Part shown: piece by piece, positions 10,781-18,954 of the stretch
How the letters are laid out: every line of letters starts with the position of its first letter
Numbering within the stretch: the stretch's first letter is position 1
Source: Bacteroidia bacterium
GTDB taxonomy: Bacteria; Bacteroidota; Bacteroidia; Chitinophagales; Chitinophagaceae
Direction: 5' to 3'
Assembly (NCBI GenBank): GCA_030426665.1
Contig: JAUHYD010000004.1
Location: 293,598-357,597 of the forward strand
DNA length: 64,000 nt
Translations under genes and position numbers: made by a program
The notes under the pieces: generated by a model
The model's input: only the letters and a program-made list of their open reading frames with translations
Databases searched by the model: none
What the model was told of the DNA's origin: nothing

Positions 10781-11641
10781 ATGCAATTGCACTTGATTAA
10801 AACACAAGCCGGCAATGCTTTGGAGGTGGGTATTATTGGCGCAGAATGTGATAACAACACCATTCTTTACTTTCATGGCACGGGATTATCCATACACGCC
10901 GTACCCTGGAGTGAAGCTTGGTTAATAAACAACGGCCTAACTGTGGTAGCTATAAACAGACCCGGGGTAGGTAATTCTGAAATATTGGACAAATGTACGA
11001 TTGAAGAACATGTTATCGCGGCGAAGGATATTTTGAAAAAACTTACCATAAACGCTGTTCACGTGCTAGGGTGGGCTTCAGGTGGCATCTATGCAATGAG
11101 CTTTGCCTATAGCAATAAAGCTGTTTGCAAAAGCCTAATACTGGTAAGTGCTGCACCTCCATTTTCTGATATGCAGATTGGACCAATGACACTAAAGTGG
11201 AGGATAATAAAATTGATTAACAGGTATCTGCCATTCCTTTCTGTTCTTGTTTTTAGGTATTTATCCAGGCAGGTGGTTGCCGACTTTGATAAAACATGGA
11301 GAGCAACAATTAATGATGCACCTGAAGCGGATCAAAAAGTACTGCTGAATCCGGACATAAGAAAAAGAATCATCAGGGCGATCCTTGACTTCTGGGGTCA
11401 CAATGGGAAGGCTATGCTTTTGGACATAAGAGCAATTACAGAATACAAGATTGATTTAGAAGAGTTAGTCGGTTTGCGGGTAGCTATTTTTCATGGTACT
11501 GAGGATAATATCATGAGTTTAGCTGAAGCCAGAATATTGCACCGACAAATACCGGGTAGCGAATTAATAGAATTAAACGGACAGGGGCATTTTGCCATTT
11601 TGCAAAATTTGAAATCAATAATTGAATTCATCATAAAATGA
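10781..11641 (+). CDS. Alpha/beta hydrolase
   Basis: The protein has 286 residues with the alpha/beta-hydrolase order: an oxyanion-region HG (FHGTGLSIH, about 27-35), the nucleophile elbow GWASGG (Ser near 106), an acid-residue region near FHGTEDNIM (about 238-246) and the catalytic His in GQGHFAI (about 268-274). There is no signal peptide, so it is probably cytoplasmic. It follows the receptor by 9 bp and overlaps the next gene by 4 bp, so it may process the imported ligand. The substrate is unknown. Confidence 0.85.
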   Translation: MQLHLIKTQAGNALEVGIIGAECDNNTILYFHGTGLSIHAVPWSEAWLINNGLTVVAINRPGVGNSEILDKCTIEEHVIAAKDILKKLTINAVHVLGWASGGIYAMSFAYSNKAVCKSLILVSAAPPFSDMQIGPMTLKWRIIKLINRYLPFLSVLVFRYLSRQVVADFDKTWRATINDAPEADQKVLLNPDIRKRIIRAILDFWGHNGKAMLLDIRAITEYKIDLEELVGLRVAIFHGTEDNIMSLAEARILHRQIPGSELIELNGQGHFAILQNLKSIIEFIIK

Positions 11642-12426
11642 GAAAAACAGTAATGACTATTCCCGCGATAGCGGTATTTATATGCATGTTCATTATTTAC
11701 CAGGCTGCTGAAGTGGCAATTCGCTTTTACAATAATATTCCTATGTTTCTTGGATTAATGCTGCTAACAATAACCGTAGGGTATTTCTTGACAAAAAAAT
11801 TATTAGCGAAGAGTATTTTCGTGTATGATTCAAATTCATTACGGAATAACAGCAGAAACCTACTAGTGGGCATTGTGTCTGGCATCGCAACTTATCTGGC
11901 CTCCTTCTATATTTCAAAAGTGCTTTTGTTGGAAGTTTCCGGAAGGCGTCCTGATGTTATAGAGCTTACAAAAGGGCTTCTTATTTTCACGGCAGGTACA
12001 TTTTTGCCCTCGTTGGCCGAGGATCTTCTGACCAGAGGGTATTTATTTGCTATCTGGCCCCGTAAGTATTCCCCTCTTGCTTTTGTACTCTTTTCTTCAT
12101 GCATATATGTACTGAACCACACTTATACTCTTAGTAATGGTCCCCCTTTAATAATATACCTTTTCATTACGGGCGTAAGTCTGGCTATTCCCATGTTGCT
12201 TACCAGTTCCATTTGGTACACATTTGGATTGCACTGGACCTGCAATATAATTTACAGAATGTCTAATGATATTTATCAGAGCAGCCAGGTGCCGGGTAAG
12301 GTTGTTTCATCGCTTGCAATCCTTTGTGTCGTTGTCGCCTGTTTTATCCCCATAAATATGCTAGTAATTAGCCTGTCAAATAAACGATTTGGCTGCCATA
12401 ATCAAACGCAAATTCATAATAATTAA
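11638..12426 (+). CDS. CPBP-like intramembrane protease
   Basis: The protein has 262 residues and about seven membrane segments. The CPBP/Abi signature appears as A-E-D-L-L-T-R-G-Y (about 127-135), followed by a conserved LNH (near 160) and a third motif GLHWTCN (near 200). The first motif carries ED where most members have EE, so activity should be checked. It starts inside the stop of the hydrolase (ATGA overlap), which indicates translational coupling. Its role in this operon is unknown; related proteins act in prenyl-protein processing or bacteriocin self-immunity. Confidence 0.75.
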   Translation: MRKTVMTIPAIAVFICMFIIYQAAEVAIRFYNNIPMFLGLMLLTITVGYFLTKKLLAKSIFVYDSNSLRNNSRNLLVGIVSGIATYLASFYISKVLLLEVSGRRPDVIELTKGLLIFTAGTFLPSLAEDLLTRGYLFAIWPRKYSPLAFVLFSSCIYVLNHTYTLSNGPPLIIYLFITGVSLAIPMLLTSSIWYTFGLHWTCNIIYRMSNDIYQSSQVPGKVVSSLAILCVVVACFIPINMLVISLSNKRFGCHNQTQIHNN

Positions 12427-12515
12427 TTTCGGCTTCGAAAAAACTTTACCGATTTGAACGGTATCCGACCTCAAAAAAATCTTATAAAATTCAGAGAAAC
12501 ATTAAATGAAAAGTC

Positions 12516-13508
12516 ATGACAAACACAATGAAAGCGATAACCTTTGAAAAAGCAGGGACACCTGAGCAGGTATTGCAGATTAATAATGTGCCGATTCCGA
12601 CCCCTGGAGACAATGAGGTACTGGTAAGGATCTTGGCGAGTCCTATCAATCCGGCAGACCTCCTGTTTATAAGCGGCAGATACAGGGTCTCCCCTGATTT
12701 TCCTCAAATTGCAGGTCTGGAAGGCGTAGGAATTATTGAAAAGGTAGGCAAGAACCAGAATTATGAGACAGGTACTTTGGTAGCATTCAGGCACAAGGGG
12801 GTGTGGGCAGAATATGCGCTCATACCTGTAGACCGGTTGATTATACTGCCGAAAAATTTTCCTATTGAAAAAGGCAGCCAGCTTGCACTCAACCCCATAA
12901 CGGCTTATGCTCTATTAGAGCAAGCTAATATAAGGACGAGCGAATGGCTACTCCTTACCGCAGCGAATTCAGCCATATCAAAAATAATCATCCAGTTAGC
13001 TAAAATAAAAGAAATAAATACGATTGCAGTTGTAAGGAACGACGATGAAACTTCGGTACTTCAAAATATTGGTGCTACGGAGGTTGTAACTACCCAATCA
13101 GATAATATAGTTCGAGAAATATTAGATATAACGAGTGGAAGAGGTGTTACATGTCTGCTGGATGCTGTTGGTGGGCCATTATTGTCAGCATTGATGGAAG
13201 TAATGGCATCTAATGGACAAATTATCTCCTATGGCCTCATGGACGCAGCCAATGTAACGTATCATAATTCAGCAGTTATATTTAAGAACCTTACTATTAA
13301 AGGGTTTGGGATAGATGCCTGGTTAGAAAAAAATGCCGAAAAAAAGTATGGCGCATTTAACTTTCTCATCAATACAATAGCAGCTGATGACTTTGAGATG
13401 CCCATTGCCGCTAAATTCTCCTTCGGCGATTATCAACAAGCATTCGATTTGTATAAATCCCGGACAAACCATGGAAAAATACTGTTAACTAACTCGATAA
13501 TGGAATGA
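12516..13508 (+). CDS. MDR-family zinc-independent alcohol dehydrogenase / enoyl reductase-like
   Basis: The protein has 330 residues of the medium-chain dehydrogenase/reductase fold. It shows N-P-A-D (SPINPADLLFISGRY, about 44-58), the GLEGVG motif (about 68-73) and an ADH-type nucleotide-binding stretch in the middle (LLTAANSAISKIIIQLAK). Zinc-binding cysteines are absent, which places it near quinone oxidoreductases and enoyl-thioester reductases. ATG 12516 is used; a second ATG four codons on (MKAITFEKAG) is equally plausible. It overlaps the next gene by 4 bp. Confidence 0.82.
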   Translation: MTNTMKAITFEKAGTPEQVLQINNVPIPTPGDNEVLVRILASPINPADLLFISGRYRVSPDFPQIAGLEGVGIIEKVGKNQNYETGTLVAFRHKGVWAEYALIPVDRLIILPKNFPIEKGSQLALNPITAYALLEQANIRTSEWLLLTAANSAISKIIIQLAKIKEINTIAVVRNDDETSVLQNIGATEVVTTQSDNIVREILDITSGRGVTCLLDAVGGPLLSALMEVMASNGQIISYGLMDAANVTYHNSAVIFKNLTIKGFGIDAWLEKNAEKKYGAFNFLINTIAADDFEMPIAAKFSFGDYQQAFDLYKSRTNHGKILLTNSIME

Positions 13509-14242
13509 TAAATATCAAGCTAACAACAAGCCTTTCGGGTCATTATCGTTTTATATTGGTAGCGGTATATGCTCTATTTTTATGCAACAATATTGTCTCA
13601 GCTCAGCAAAACATTGTGCTGATTCCGACCATACATCAACTACACAACCTAAATCCGAAATACAACTACGATAGCCTCAGAGCGTTGGTGTCTGATTTCA
13701 ATCCGTCTGTGATAGCAGTAGAAATTCGAAATGAAGACATGAAGTGCGATACTGACTATCTGAAACGAAACTATCCCCAAGAAATGTGGAGGATGCGCTA
13801 TTGGTTCCCGAACGCAACAATAATTGGTTTCGATTGGCTAGGTGCCGATATAGAAGGCCGTTTGATACCCGAAAACTACTGGAAAGAGCAATCAGAAATA
13901 AAGAAATGGGAAAAACTACTGAATGTAGATACGTTTTGGAATTCAAAAACAGAAGAATGTGACCGTTTCACAAAGCAACGCATAGTCTTATTACAATCAT
14001 TGTCGCTGAGCCAGCTGTTAAAAAGCAATGATTCGGCATTGACGGTAGGCTACTATAATTGTCTTGGAGAGAAATTGATAGGTTCCGTTCATTATCGCAT
14101 TCTTGATTTTTACAACCTCAGAAACAAGCAAATGGCTGGTAATCTCGAAAAAATAATCCGTAGATATCCGGGCAAAAGGTTGATGATACTTACCGGCGAC
14201 GATCATTATCCATTTCTCATTAAGCTATTGCATCTAAATTAA
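13505..14242 (+). CDS. Exported protein, possible TraB/Tiki-superfamily
   Basis: The protein has 245 residues with an N-terminal hydrophobic signal (about 14-34, ending NIVSAQQ). The mature part starts with a beta strand and TIHQLHNL, then VIAVEIRNED, and ends LMILTGDDHYPFLIKLL. A Gx(x)H-like strand, a V-E-x-R strand and a late G-D-x-H recall TraB/ChaN/Tiki-type proteins, but the match is weak. The start ATG overlaps the stop of the reductase, so it belongs to the same operon. Function is unknown. Confidence 0.6.
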   Translation: MINIKLTTSLSGHYRFILVAVYALFLCNNIVSAQQNIVLIPTIHQLHNLNPKYNYDSLRALVSDFNPSVIAVEIRNEDMKCDTDYLKRNYPQEMWRMRYWFPNATIIGFDWLGADIEGRLIPENYWKEQSEIKKWEKLLNVDTFWNSKTEECDRFTKQRIVLLQSLSLSQLLKSNDSALTVGYYNCLGEKLIGSVHYRILDFYNLRNKQMAGNLEKIIRRYPGKRLMILTGDDHYPFLIKLLHLN

Positions 14243-14272
14243 CAACATTCATTAACACACAAATAAATAATC

Positions 14273-14563
14273 ATGTACATCATAGAACTGACATACATAA
14301 AACCAATTGAAGAAGTGGATCGGCATATAGCCGCTCATCGTGAGTTTCTAAATAAATATTATGAAACGGGGAATTTCTTGGTGTCCGGAAGAAAAGTTCC
14401 CAGAACCGGCGGTGTTATTCTGGCATTATTCCCGACACGTCAATCGATGGACGAAGCAATACAAAATGATCCTTTTTTCAAGAATGGAGTCGCCAGATAT
14501 ACGATTACGGAAATAGAGCCGACCCAGAGCAATGACTTACTAAAACCACTATTGGGTACCTGA
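14273..14563 (+). CDS. YciI-like protein
   Basis: The protein has 96 residues and matches the YCII-related fold: MYIIELTYIKPIEEVDRHIAAHREFL at the start with the conserved His pair, a GG(V)ILA strand in the middle and a DPFFKNGVARYTITE end. Family members are small ferredoxin-like proteins of mostly unknown enzymatic role. It is the last tightly spaced gene (30 bp gap) of the receptor operon. Confidence 0.82.
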   Translation: MYIIELTYIKPIEEVDRHIAAHREFLNKYYETGNFLVSGRKVPRTGGVILALFPTRQSMDEAIQNDPFFKNGVARYTITEIEPTQSNDLLKPLLGT

Positions 14564-14725
14564 TTTTTTAATTTGTAGTTGCGGCCATCCCATTCAACTA
14601 AACAAACGATGAACTTGGGCTGATGGTAACTACAAGATTGCAAGAATGGGCCTAATCGATATGGGCTGCCCGCAAACAAAACATACTGACAACAATAATT
14701 TAAACACACAAAATCAATAGATAAA

Positions 14726-15139
14726 ATGGAAAATAGAAATCTTCAGGAAAAGAATATCGAAACCGTTAAGTTGGTCTATAGCTCCTTTCTAAAAAGGGAC
14801 TTCAATGCGATTTTAAATGTATTGGGTCAAAACGTAGAGTGGGGAGAACCCTCAAATCCGTATAACCCGGCAGGTGGCACAAGGCATGGACATGAAGGGT
14901 TTCTGGAATGGCTGAGAATTGGAAGAGAGGCAGAAGAAATACTGATTTTAGAGCCAGAGAAGTTTCTGACTGATTATGACAACGTTGCAGTTGTTGGATA
15001 TACAAAGTGCCTGGCAAAGCCAACAAATAAAACATACGAAACTGATTTCGTACACTTATTCAGTTTTAAGGACAATAAAATAGTAAAGTTTCAGGAATAT
15101 TTTGACACGTTTGCAGCAGGAGAAGCATTCAGGAAATGA
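14726..15139 (+). CDS. SnoaL/NTF2-like protein
   Basis: The protein has 137 residues with the NTF2-like cone fold pattern: an N-terminal helix (VKLVYSSFLKRDFNAILNVL), then W-G-E-P, a GHEGFLEWL helix and alternating strands ending in FSFKDNKIVKFQEYFDT. SnoaL-like proteins include small-molecule isomerases and hydratases, but no function can be assigned. It is preceded by a 160-bp gap and may have its own promoter. Confidence 0.8.
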   Translation: MENRNLQEKNIETVKLVYSSFLKRDFNAILNVLGQNVEWGEPSNPYNPAGGTRHGHEGFLEWLRIGREAEEILILEPEKFLTDYDNVAVVGYTKCLAKPTNKTYETDFVHLFSFKDNKIVKFQEYFDTFAAGEAFRK

Positions 15140-15300
15140 TTAGTACCGTGTTGTTGTTGAAAACGCTTTTTTAAAGCAAAAATGTTTTCAGGTAATTTGT
15201 CGGAAGGCAGAATTTATGTTACGCTTCTCAAAATGAAATTGTGAATACACACAAATGTAAAGAGTATTTTTTGACATTTTTTATAAGACCACTGCTTCAC

Positions 15301-15714
15301 ATGGCAAGTAGGCAATTGAAATACTTTATAATAGTACTGATACTAAAAAATCAAATTATGGAAGCAAATGCTCAAAATCAAATTGTGCGAAATGAACTAT
15401 TAACTGCTGTTGTTGGCAAAAGAGAGGTTTCTGCGGTGAAAATCGTAGAAATAGAATTTCCGGCAGGTCAAAAAGCTCCTTATCACAAACATCCATGTCC
15501 GATAATAGGACAAATAATTTCGGGGACGTGCCTTATTCAGATTGAAGGAGAAAACCCACAAATTTTGCGACCCGGGGAAGCATTCTACGAACCGGCAGAA
15601 AGGCCCATAATTCATTTTGATAATTACTCAGAGAAAGAGCCGATGAAATTTGTCGCCTATTATCTGACAAATGGCGAAAAGGAATTAATAGACATTTTGC
15701 CTACCGAAAAGTGA
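15301..15714 (+). CDS. Cupin-domain protein
   Basis: The protein has 137 residues when started at ATG 15301. This start gives a signal-like N-terminus (MASRQLKYFIIVLILKNQIM...EANA). An in-frame GTG at 15241 and an ATG at 15358 are alternatives. The single cupin barrel shows G-x5-H-x-H in diverged form (APYHKHPCP), then GQIISGTCLIQIEGE and P-G-E-A-F-Y-E-P. It probably binds one metal. The substrate is unknown. Confidence 0.8.
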   Translation: MASRQLKYFIIVLILKNQIMEANAQNQIVRNELLTAVVGKREVSAVKIVEIEFPAGQKAPYHKHPCPIIGQIISGTCLIQIEGENPQILRPGEAFYEPAERPIIHFDNYSEKEPMKFVAYYLTNGEKELIDILPTEK

Positions 15715-15839
15715 CGCGGCAGAGAATTATATTCCACCATCGTAGGTGTGCCTCTCTGACGTGCCGGGACTTTGGGTAAAGTAGGTGAGTTTTGATAGAT
15801 TATTGTATCGTTTGCCAGTCGAAAAAAAACGGAAGTAAT

Positions 15840-16302
15840 GCCGACAACAGAGGAAAGAATCGGCTCACTGGGAAGTTCACCCCCCCCCGAGGCCGAAAAT
15901 GCAAAGACGCCCACCCTCTACAACCGGGCATCCTTTTTGTCCTTTAATCCTGCGAATCAAGGTTCAGACAGGCAGTACATTGAGTAAACAACATGCTGGG
16001 CACAAGCACTTTGAAAATTACATCAGGTGTTGTTGTAGCAGCACGCTCCCCTTTCTGGGGTTGGGGTCGGTACAATTTTAGTTGAACAAATCCTCCAATT
16101 CGTCCCCCATCTCTGCGTTTGCCTTAGGTTGTACCTACTGGCATTAGTGGTAACCGGTTTCTGACCGACGAATTAGTTGCTCGCCAATATTAGGGGGAGT
16201 ACTTGTCGAATGACACAAAGGCGGTCGAAGGCATGTGCCGGAAACCAACAAAAAAGTCAGGCATCCTTTTTGTCCTTTAATCCTACAAATCGTGGGTCAG
16301 AC
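15840..16302. repeat. Two family A intergenic repeat copies
   Basis: Family A cores lie at 15928-15970 and 16261-16302. The first copy is extended on both sides. To the left is a C-run followed by CCGAAAATGCAAAGACGCCC, which recurs at 18264-18300. To the right is TTGAGTAAAC...CACAAGC, which recurs at 18088-18120. No credible gene lies between 15715 and 16458. Confidence 0.75.
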
Positions 16303-16458
16303 GAATTTCTGCTTATTCGTAAATCAGGAGAATAACCCCCTCGGTAGAGTAGTCGTGATACTTCGCCAAGCTGGAATAATTCGGGCAAAATAAAAAATTA
16401 CTATTATTCTGTCATATTTTCTTAAAACCTGTCACTAACTATAATAGAAACACTAAAA

Positions 16459-16689
16459 ATGATAATTCAAATCTTTAAAAAAATGGAAAACCAAAAAAAG
16501 AAAGTAGATCAAATTCTCACAAGAAATCAAATCCTTAGCAGTATAATATGGGCAATTGTTATACTCGCATGCTCTTTTAGTCCCAATAAAAATATAACTC
16601 TGATTCTAATAGCAGGATTTTTTATTGAATTCCTTCGAATATCTTCAGCTAACAAGTCTTTGAAGAAGGCAAATAAACAAAAAGAATAA
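16459..16689 (+). CDS. Small membrane protein
   Basis: The protein has 76 residues, or 68 if the ATG at 16483 (MENQKKK) is used. A lysine-rich N-terminus is followed by two hydrophobic segments (about 26-40 and 44-60) and a lysine-rich tail. It is AT-rich like the two genes that follow. It lies 123 bp before the sigma-factor gene on the same strand and may belong to the same unit. No family is recognised. Confidence 0.55.
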   Translation: MIIQIFKKMENQKKKVDQILTRNQILSSIIWAIVILACSFSPNKNITLILIAGFFIEFLRISSANKSLKKANKQKE

Positions 16690-16812
16690 ATTCAATTTTG
16701 TTTTTCAATAAACATCACATAGCAAATAAATTCATAAAGTCATGATTGAATCAGTTGATAAATGAATTTTATTTTTCACATTGATTTATAGGACAGTTAC
16801 AAATACTATGAG

Positions 16813-17319
16813 ATGCCGCATAAATTGAAATTAAACTTTGAACAGATACTCGAAGAAAATAAGAATAAAATATTCAGAATATGCAGAATATATGCTACAC
16901 TTCCTATAGAACCTCAAGACCTCTTTCAAGAAGTTGTTTTTCAAATTTGGAAATCTTTGGAGCGCTTCAAAGGTCATTCCTCTATAGATACCTGGGTGTA
17001 TAAAATCACCATTAACGTTTGTTTACGCTCTAAATTGAATTTAGACAAGATTAATAATAAAACGGAGCGGTTTGAATCAATTCATTTTACACCAATAGAA
17101 AAGGAAATTGATGTTTCTGAGCAAGAAAAATTCAAATATTTGGAGGAGTGTATTTCAACCTTAAATGAAACGGATACCTCGCTTATTGTACTTTATTTAG
17201 ATGATTTATCTTACAAAGATATATCCATAATCACAGGGTTGTCAGAAAATCATATTGCAGTAAAAATGAAAAGAATCAGGAAAAAGTTATTTGAATGCAT
17301 CACTCCAAAAATCAAATAA
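16813..17319 (+). CDS. ECF-type RNA polymerase sigma factor
   Basis: The protein has 168 residues. Region 2 is at about 10-75 (PIEPQDLFQEVVFQIWKSLE, then the W-V-Y-K-I-T-I-N of region 2.4), and region 4 is at about 115-165 (DLSYKDISIITGLSENHIAV then KMKRIRKKL). This matches extracytoplasmic-function sigma factors, which start transcription at a dedicated promoter when released from an anti-sigma factor. The next gene starts 1 bp after the stop and may be its membrane partner. Confidence 0.88.
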   Translation: MPHKLKLNFEQILEENKNKIFRICRIYATLPIEPQDLFQEVVFQIWKSLERFKGHSSIDTWVYKITINVCLRSKLNLDKINNKTERFESIHFTPIEKEIDVSEQEKFKYLEECISTLNETDTSLIVLYLDDLSYKDISIITGLSENHIAVKMKRIRKKLFECITPKIK

Positions 17320-17320
17320 A

Positions 17321-17956
17321 ATGTTAGACAAAGAATTAAGAGATATTTGGAATAATTCGTCTCAAACGGCGCGTATTTCTATTGAGACGGCTCAATTAAT
17401 AAAGGACTTGAATGCTAGAGTGAGTAGCATTCAGAGGGTCATTAGAAAAAGAGATATAAGAGAGGTTTCTGCCTCAGCGGTTGGGATGCTTATTTTTATG
17501 TACCTGCTTTATGAAATTCCATTTCCAACTACCAAGATAGCCTGTTCTTTATCCATTATTTGGTTTGCCTTTGTAATTTTCAAATTTAGAAAATCTAAAA
17601 TGCAGCGCATAACAAGCCATTTGGATTTATCGGTTGAAGGGCAACTTTCTGATCAGAAAGCAGCTTTGCAACATCAGGCGAACTTATTAGACTCTATTGC
17701 TTATTGGTATGCCATACCTCCTTTTATAATTAATTGCGTATTCCTTTTAGGCCTCGGGAATCCGGCAGATTACAATTGGACCAATAGCCTGGCAAAAAGT
17801 ATCTTACCGCTAACTGTCAATTTGAAAATTATAACGACAATCGGGTTGGCATTTTTTTATGTATTTATTATCTGGATTAATAAAAGAGCTTTAAACAAAG
17901 ATGTAAAGCCAATTATTGATAGCATTAATAAAATGCAACAACAGATAAATAGTTAA
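17321..17956 (+). CDS. Membrane protein next to sigma factor, possible regulator
   Basis: The protein has 211 residues from ATG 17321 (MLDKELRDIWNN); an upstream in-frame start would overlap the sigma gene. The soluble N-terminal stretch of about 55 residues is helical. It is followed by four hydrophobic segments in two pairs (about 58-95 and 130-190) and a charged tail. The tail-to-head spacing with the sigma gene suggests an anti-sigma-like partner. It lacks a recognisable zinc anti-sigma motif, so this is inference from position only. Confidence 0.65.
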   Translation: MLDKELRDIWNNSSQTARISIETAQLIKDLNARVSSIQRVIRKRDIREVSASAVGMLIFMYLLYEIPFPTTKIACSLSIIWFAFVIFKFRKSKMQRITSHLDLSVEGQLSDQKAALQHQANLLDSIAYWYAIPPFIINCVFLLGLGNPADYNWTNSLAKSILPLTVNLKIITTIGLAFFYVFIIWINKRALNKDVKPIIDSINKMQQQINS

Positions 17957-18036
17957 TGTTCATGAAACCTGTCATATATAGCCAATTGCTTTTGACTCAA
18001 TTCGGAGGTATGTAGCAAATCATACGCAAAAACTGA

Positions 18037-18357
18037 GCATCCTTTTTGTCCTTTAATCCTACAAATCCTGGTTCAGACAAGCCACACGTTGAGTAAACTA
18101 TATGCTGCGCACAAGCTCTTTGGAAATGACATCATGAGTAGCTACTGCAGTACGCCCCCTTTCATGGGTGTGGGTAGTTGCAAGTTTAGCTCAACATCCG
18201 ATTGCCGTAGTCTAAAACAATTATTGATCGGCGTATGTCTCCCGACAACGTCGCTTCTGAGGTCCCCCCCCCTTGATTGCCGAAAATGTAAACACGCCCA
18301 CCCACTACAATCTAGCATCCTTTTTGTCCTTTAATCCTGCGAATCAAGGTGCAGACA
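18037..18357. repeat. Family A repeat pair with shared linker
   Basis: Cores lie at 18037-18079 and 18315-18357. Between them are blocks also seen near 5997-6270 and 15880-16080, including TTGCAAGTTTAGCTCAAC and the AAAACAATTATTGATCGGCG block. The gap from 17957 to 18709 contains no convincing gene. Confidence 0.75.
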
Positions 18358-18709
18358 AATCCCCAACTCCAAAATGTGGATATCTCACCCTGTCAGTTTA
18401 CGACTATTGGCTCGCTTTTTGCGGCATATAGTGTCAATATTGGCATCGATTGCTACCTGTAATTATCCTGCTAAAGTGTAAAGTGATTTCAGGACGATAC
18501 ACTCGTGAACCAAGCAAAGAGTGCGCAAAAAATGCGCAATTTTACAGGCTGTATTTTACATAACTAATTGATTATTAGCGATTAGTCGAAATTCAGAAAA
18601 CCCCTCAGAAAATTGCGCAATTTGTAGGATCGGTAGGAGGAAGGAGTATTAAAATCGTTGCCAAAACTAAAAAAGCAGCTACAAATAAATGTAACTGCTC
18701 TTTGTGTTT

Positions 18710-18794
18710 TGGTGCGGGTGGAGGGACTCGAACCCCCAAGCCTCGCGGCACTAGATCCTAAGTCTAGCGTGTCTACCAATTTCACCACACCCGC
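18710..18794 (-). tRNA. tRNA-Leu(TAG)
   Basis: The 5' end is GCGGGTGTGGTGAAATTGG at 18794 and the 3' CCA is encoded (18710-18712). The acceptor stem GCGGGTG pairs with CACCCGC, the anticodon stem CTAGA/TCTAG encloses loop CTTAGGA (anticodon TAG), and the T arm is GGGGGTTCGAGTCCCTC. A class II variable arm (TGCCGCGAGGC region) fits leucine. Confidence 0.97.
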
Positions 18795-18901
18795 ATTAGG
18801 GAGGGCAAAGGTAATAAAACAGACAATATAAATTGCAAAATTGTTGCGAGGATTTTTTTTTGACGCGGCAGACATAGGTTTCTGTTAAAAATCCGCTTGC
18901 C

Positions 18902-18934
18902 TTTGTGGTCAATAGCCGGCGTAGCCGTACTTTG
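18902..18934 (+). promoter_or_regulatory. Candidate promoter of the M3 peptidase gene
   Basis: TTTG at 18902-18905 and TACTTTG at 18928-18934 resemble the Bacteroidota -33 and -7 elements, with 22 bases between them. The gene starts about 20 bases further on. Confidence 0.4.
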
Positions 18935-18954
18935 CAGTCAGAAAACAACGAAAT

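Noticed and set aside
15660..15914. Minus-strand frame of 84 codons and C-run near 15881
   Set aside because: It overlaps the cupin gene and repeats. The C-run was considered for phase variation, but no real gene is attached to it.
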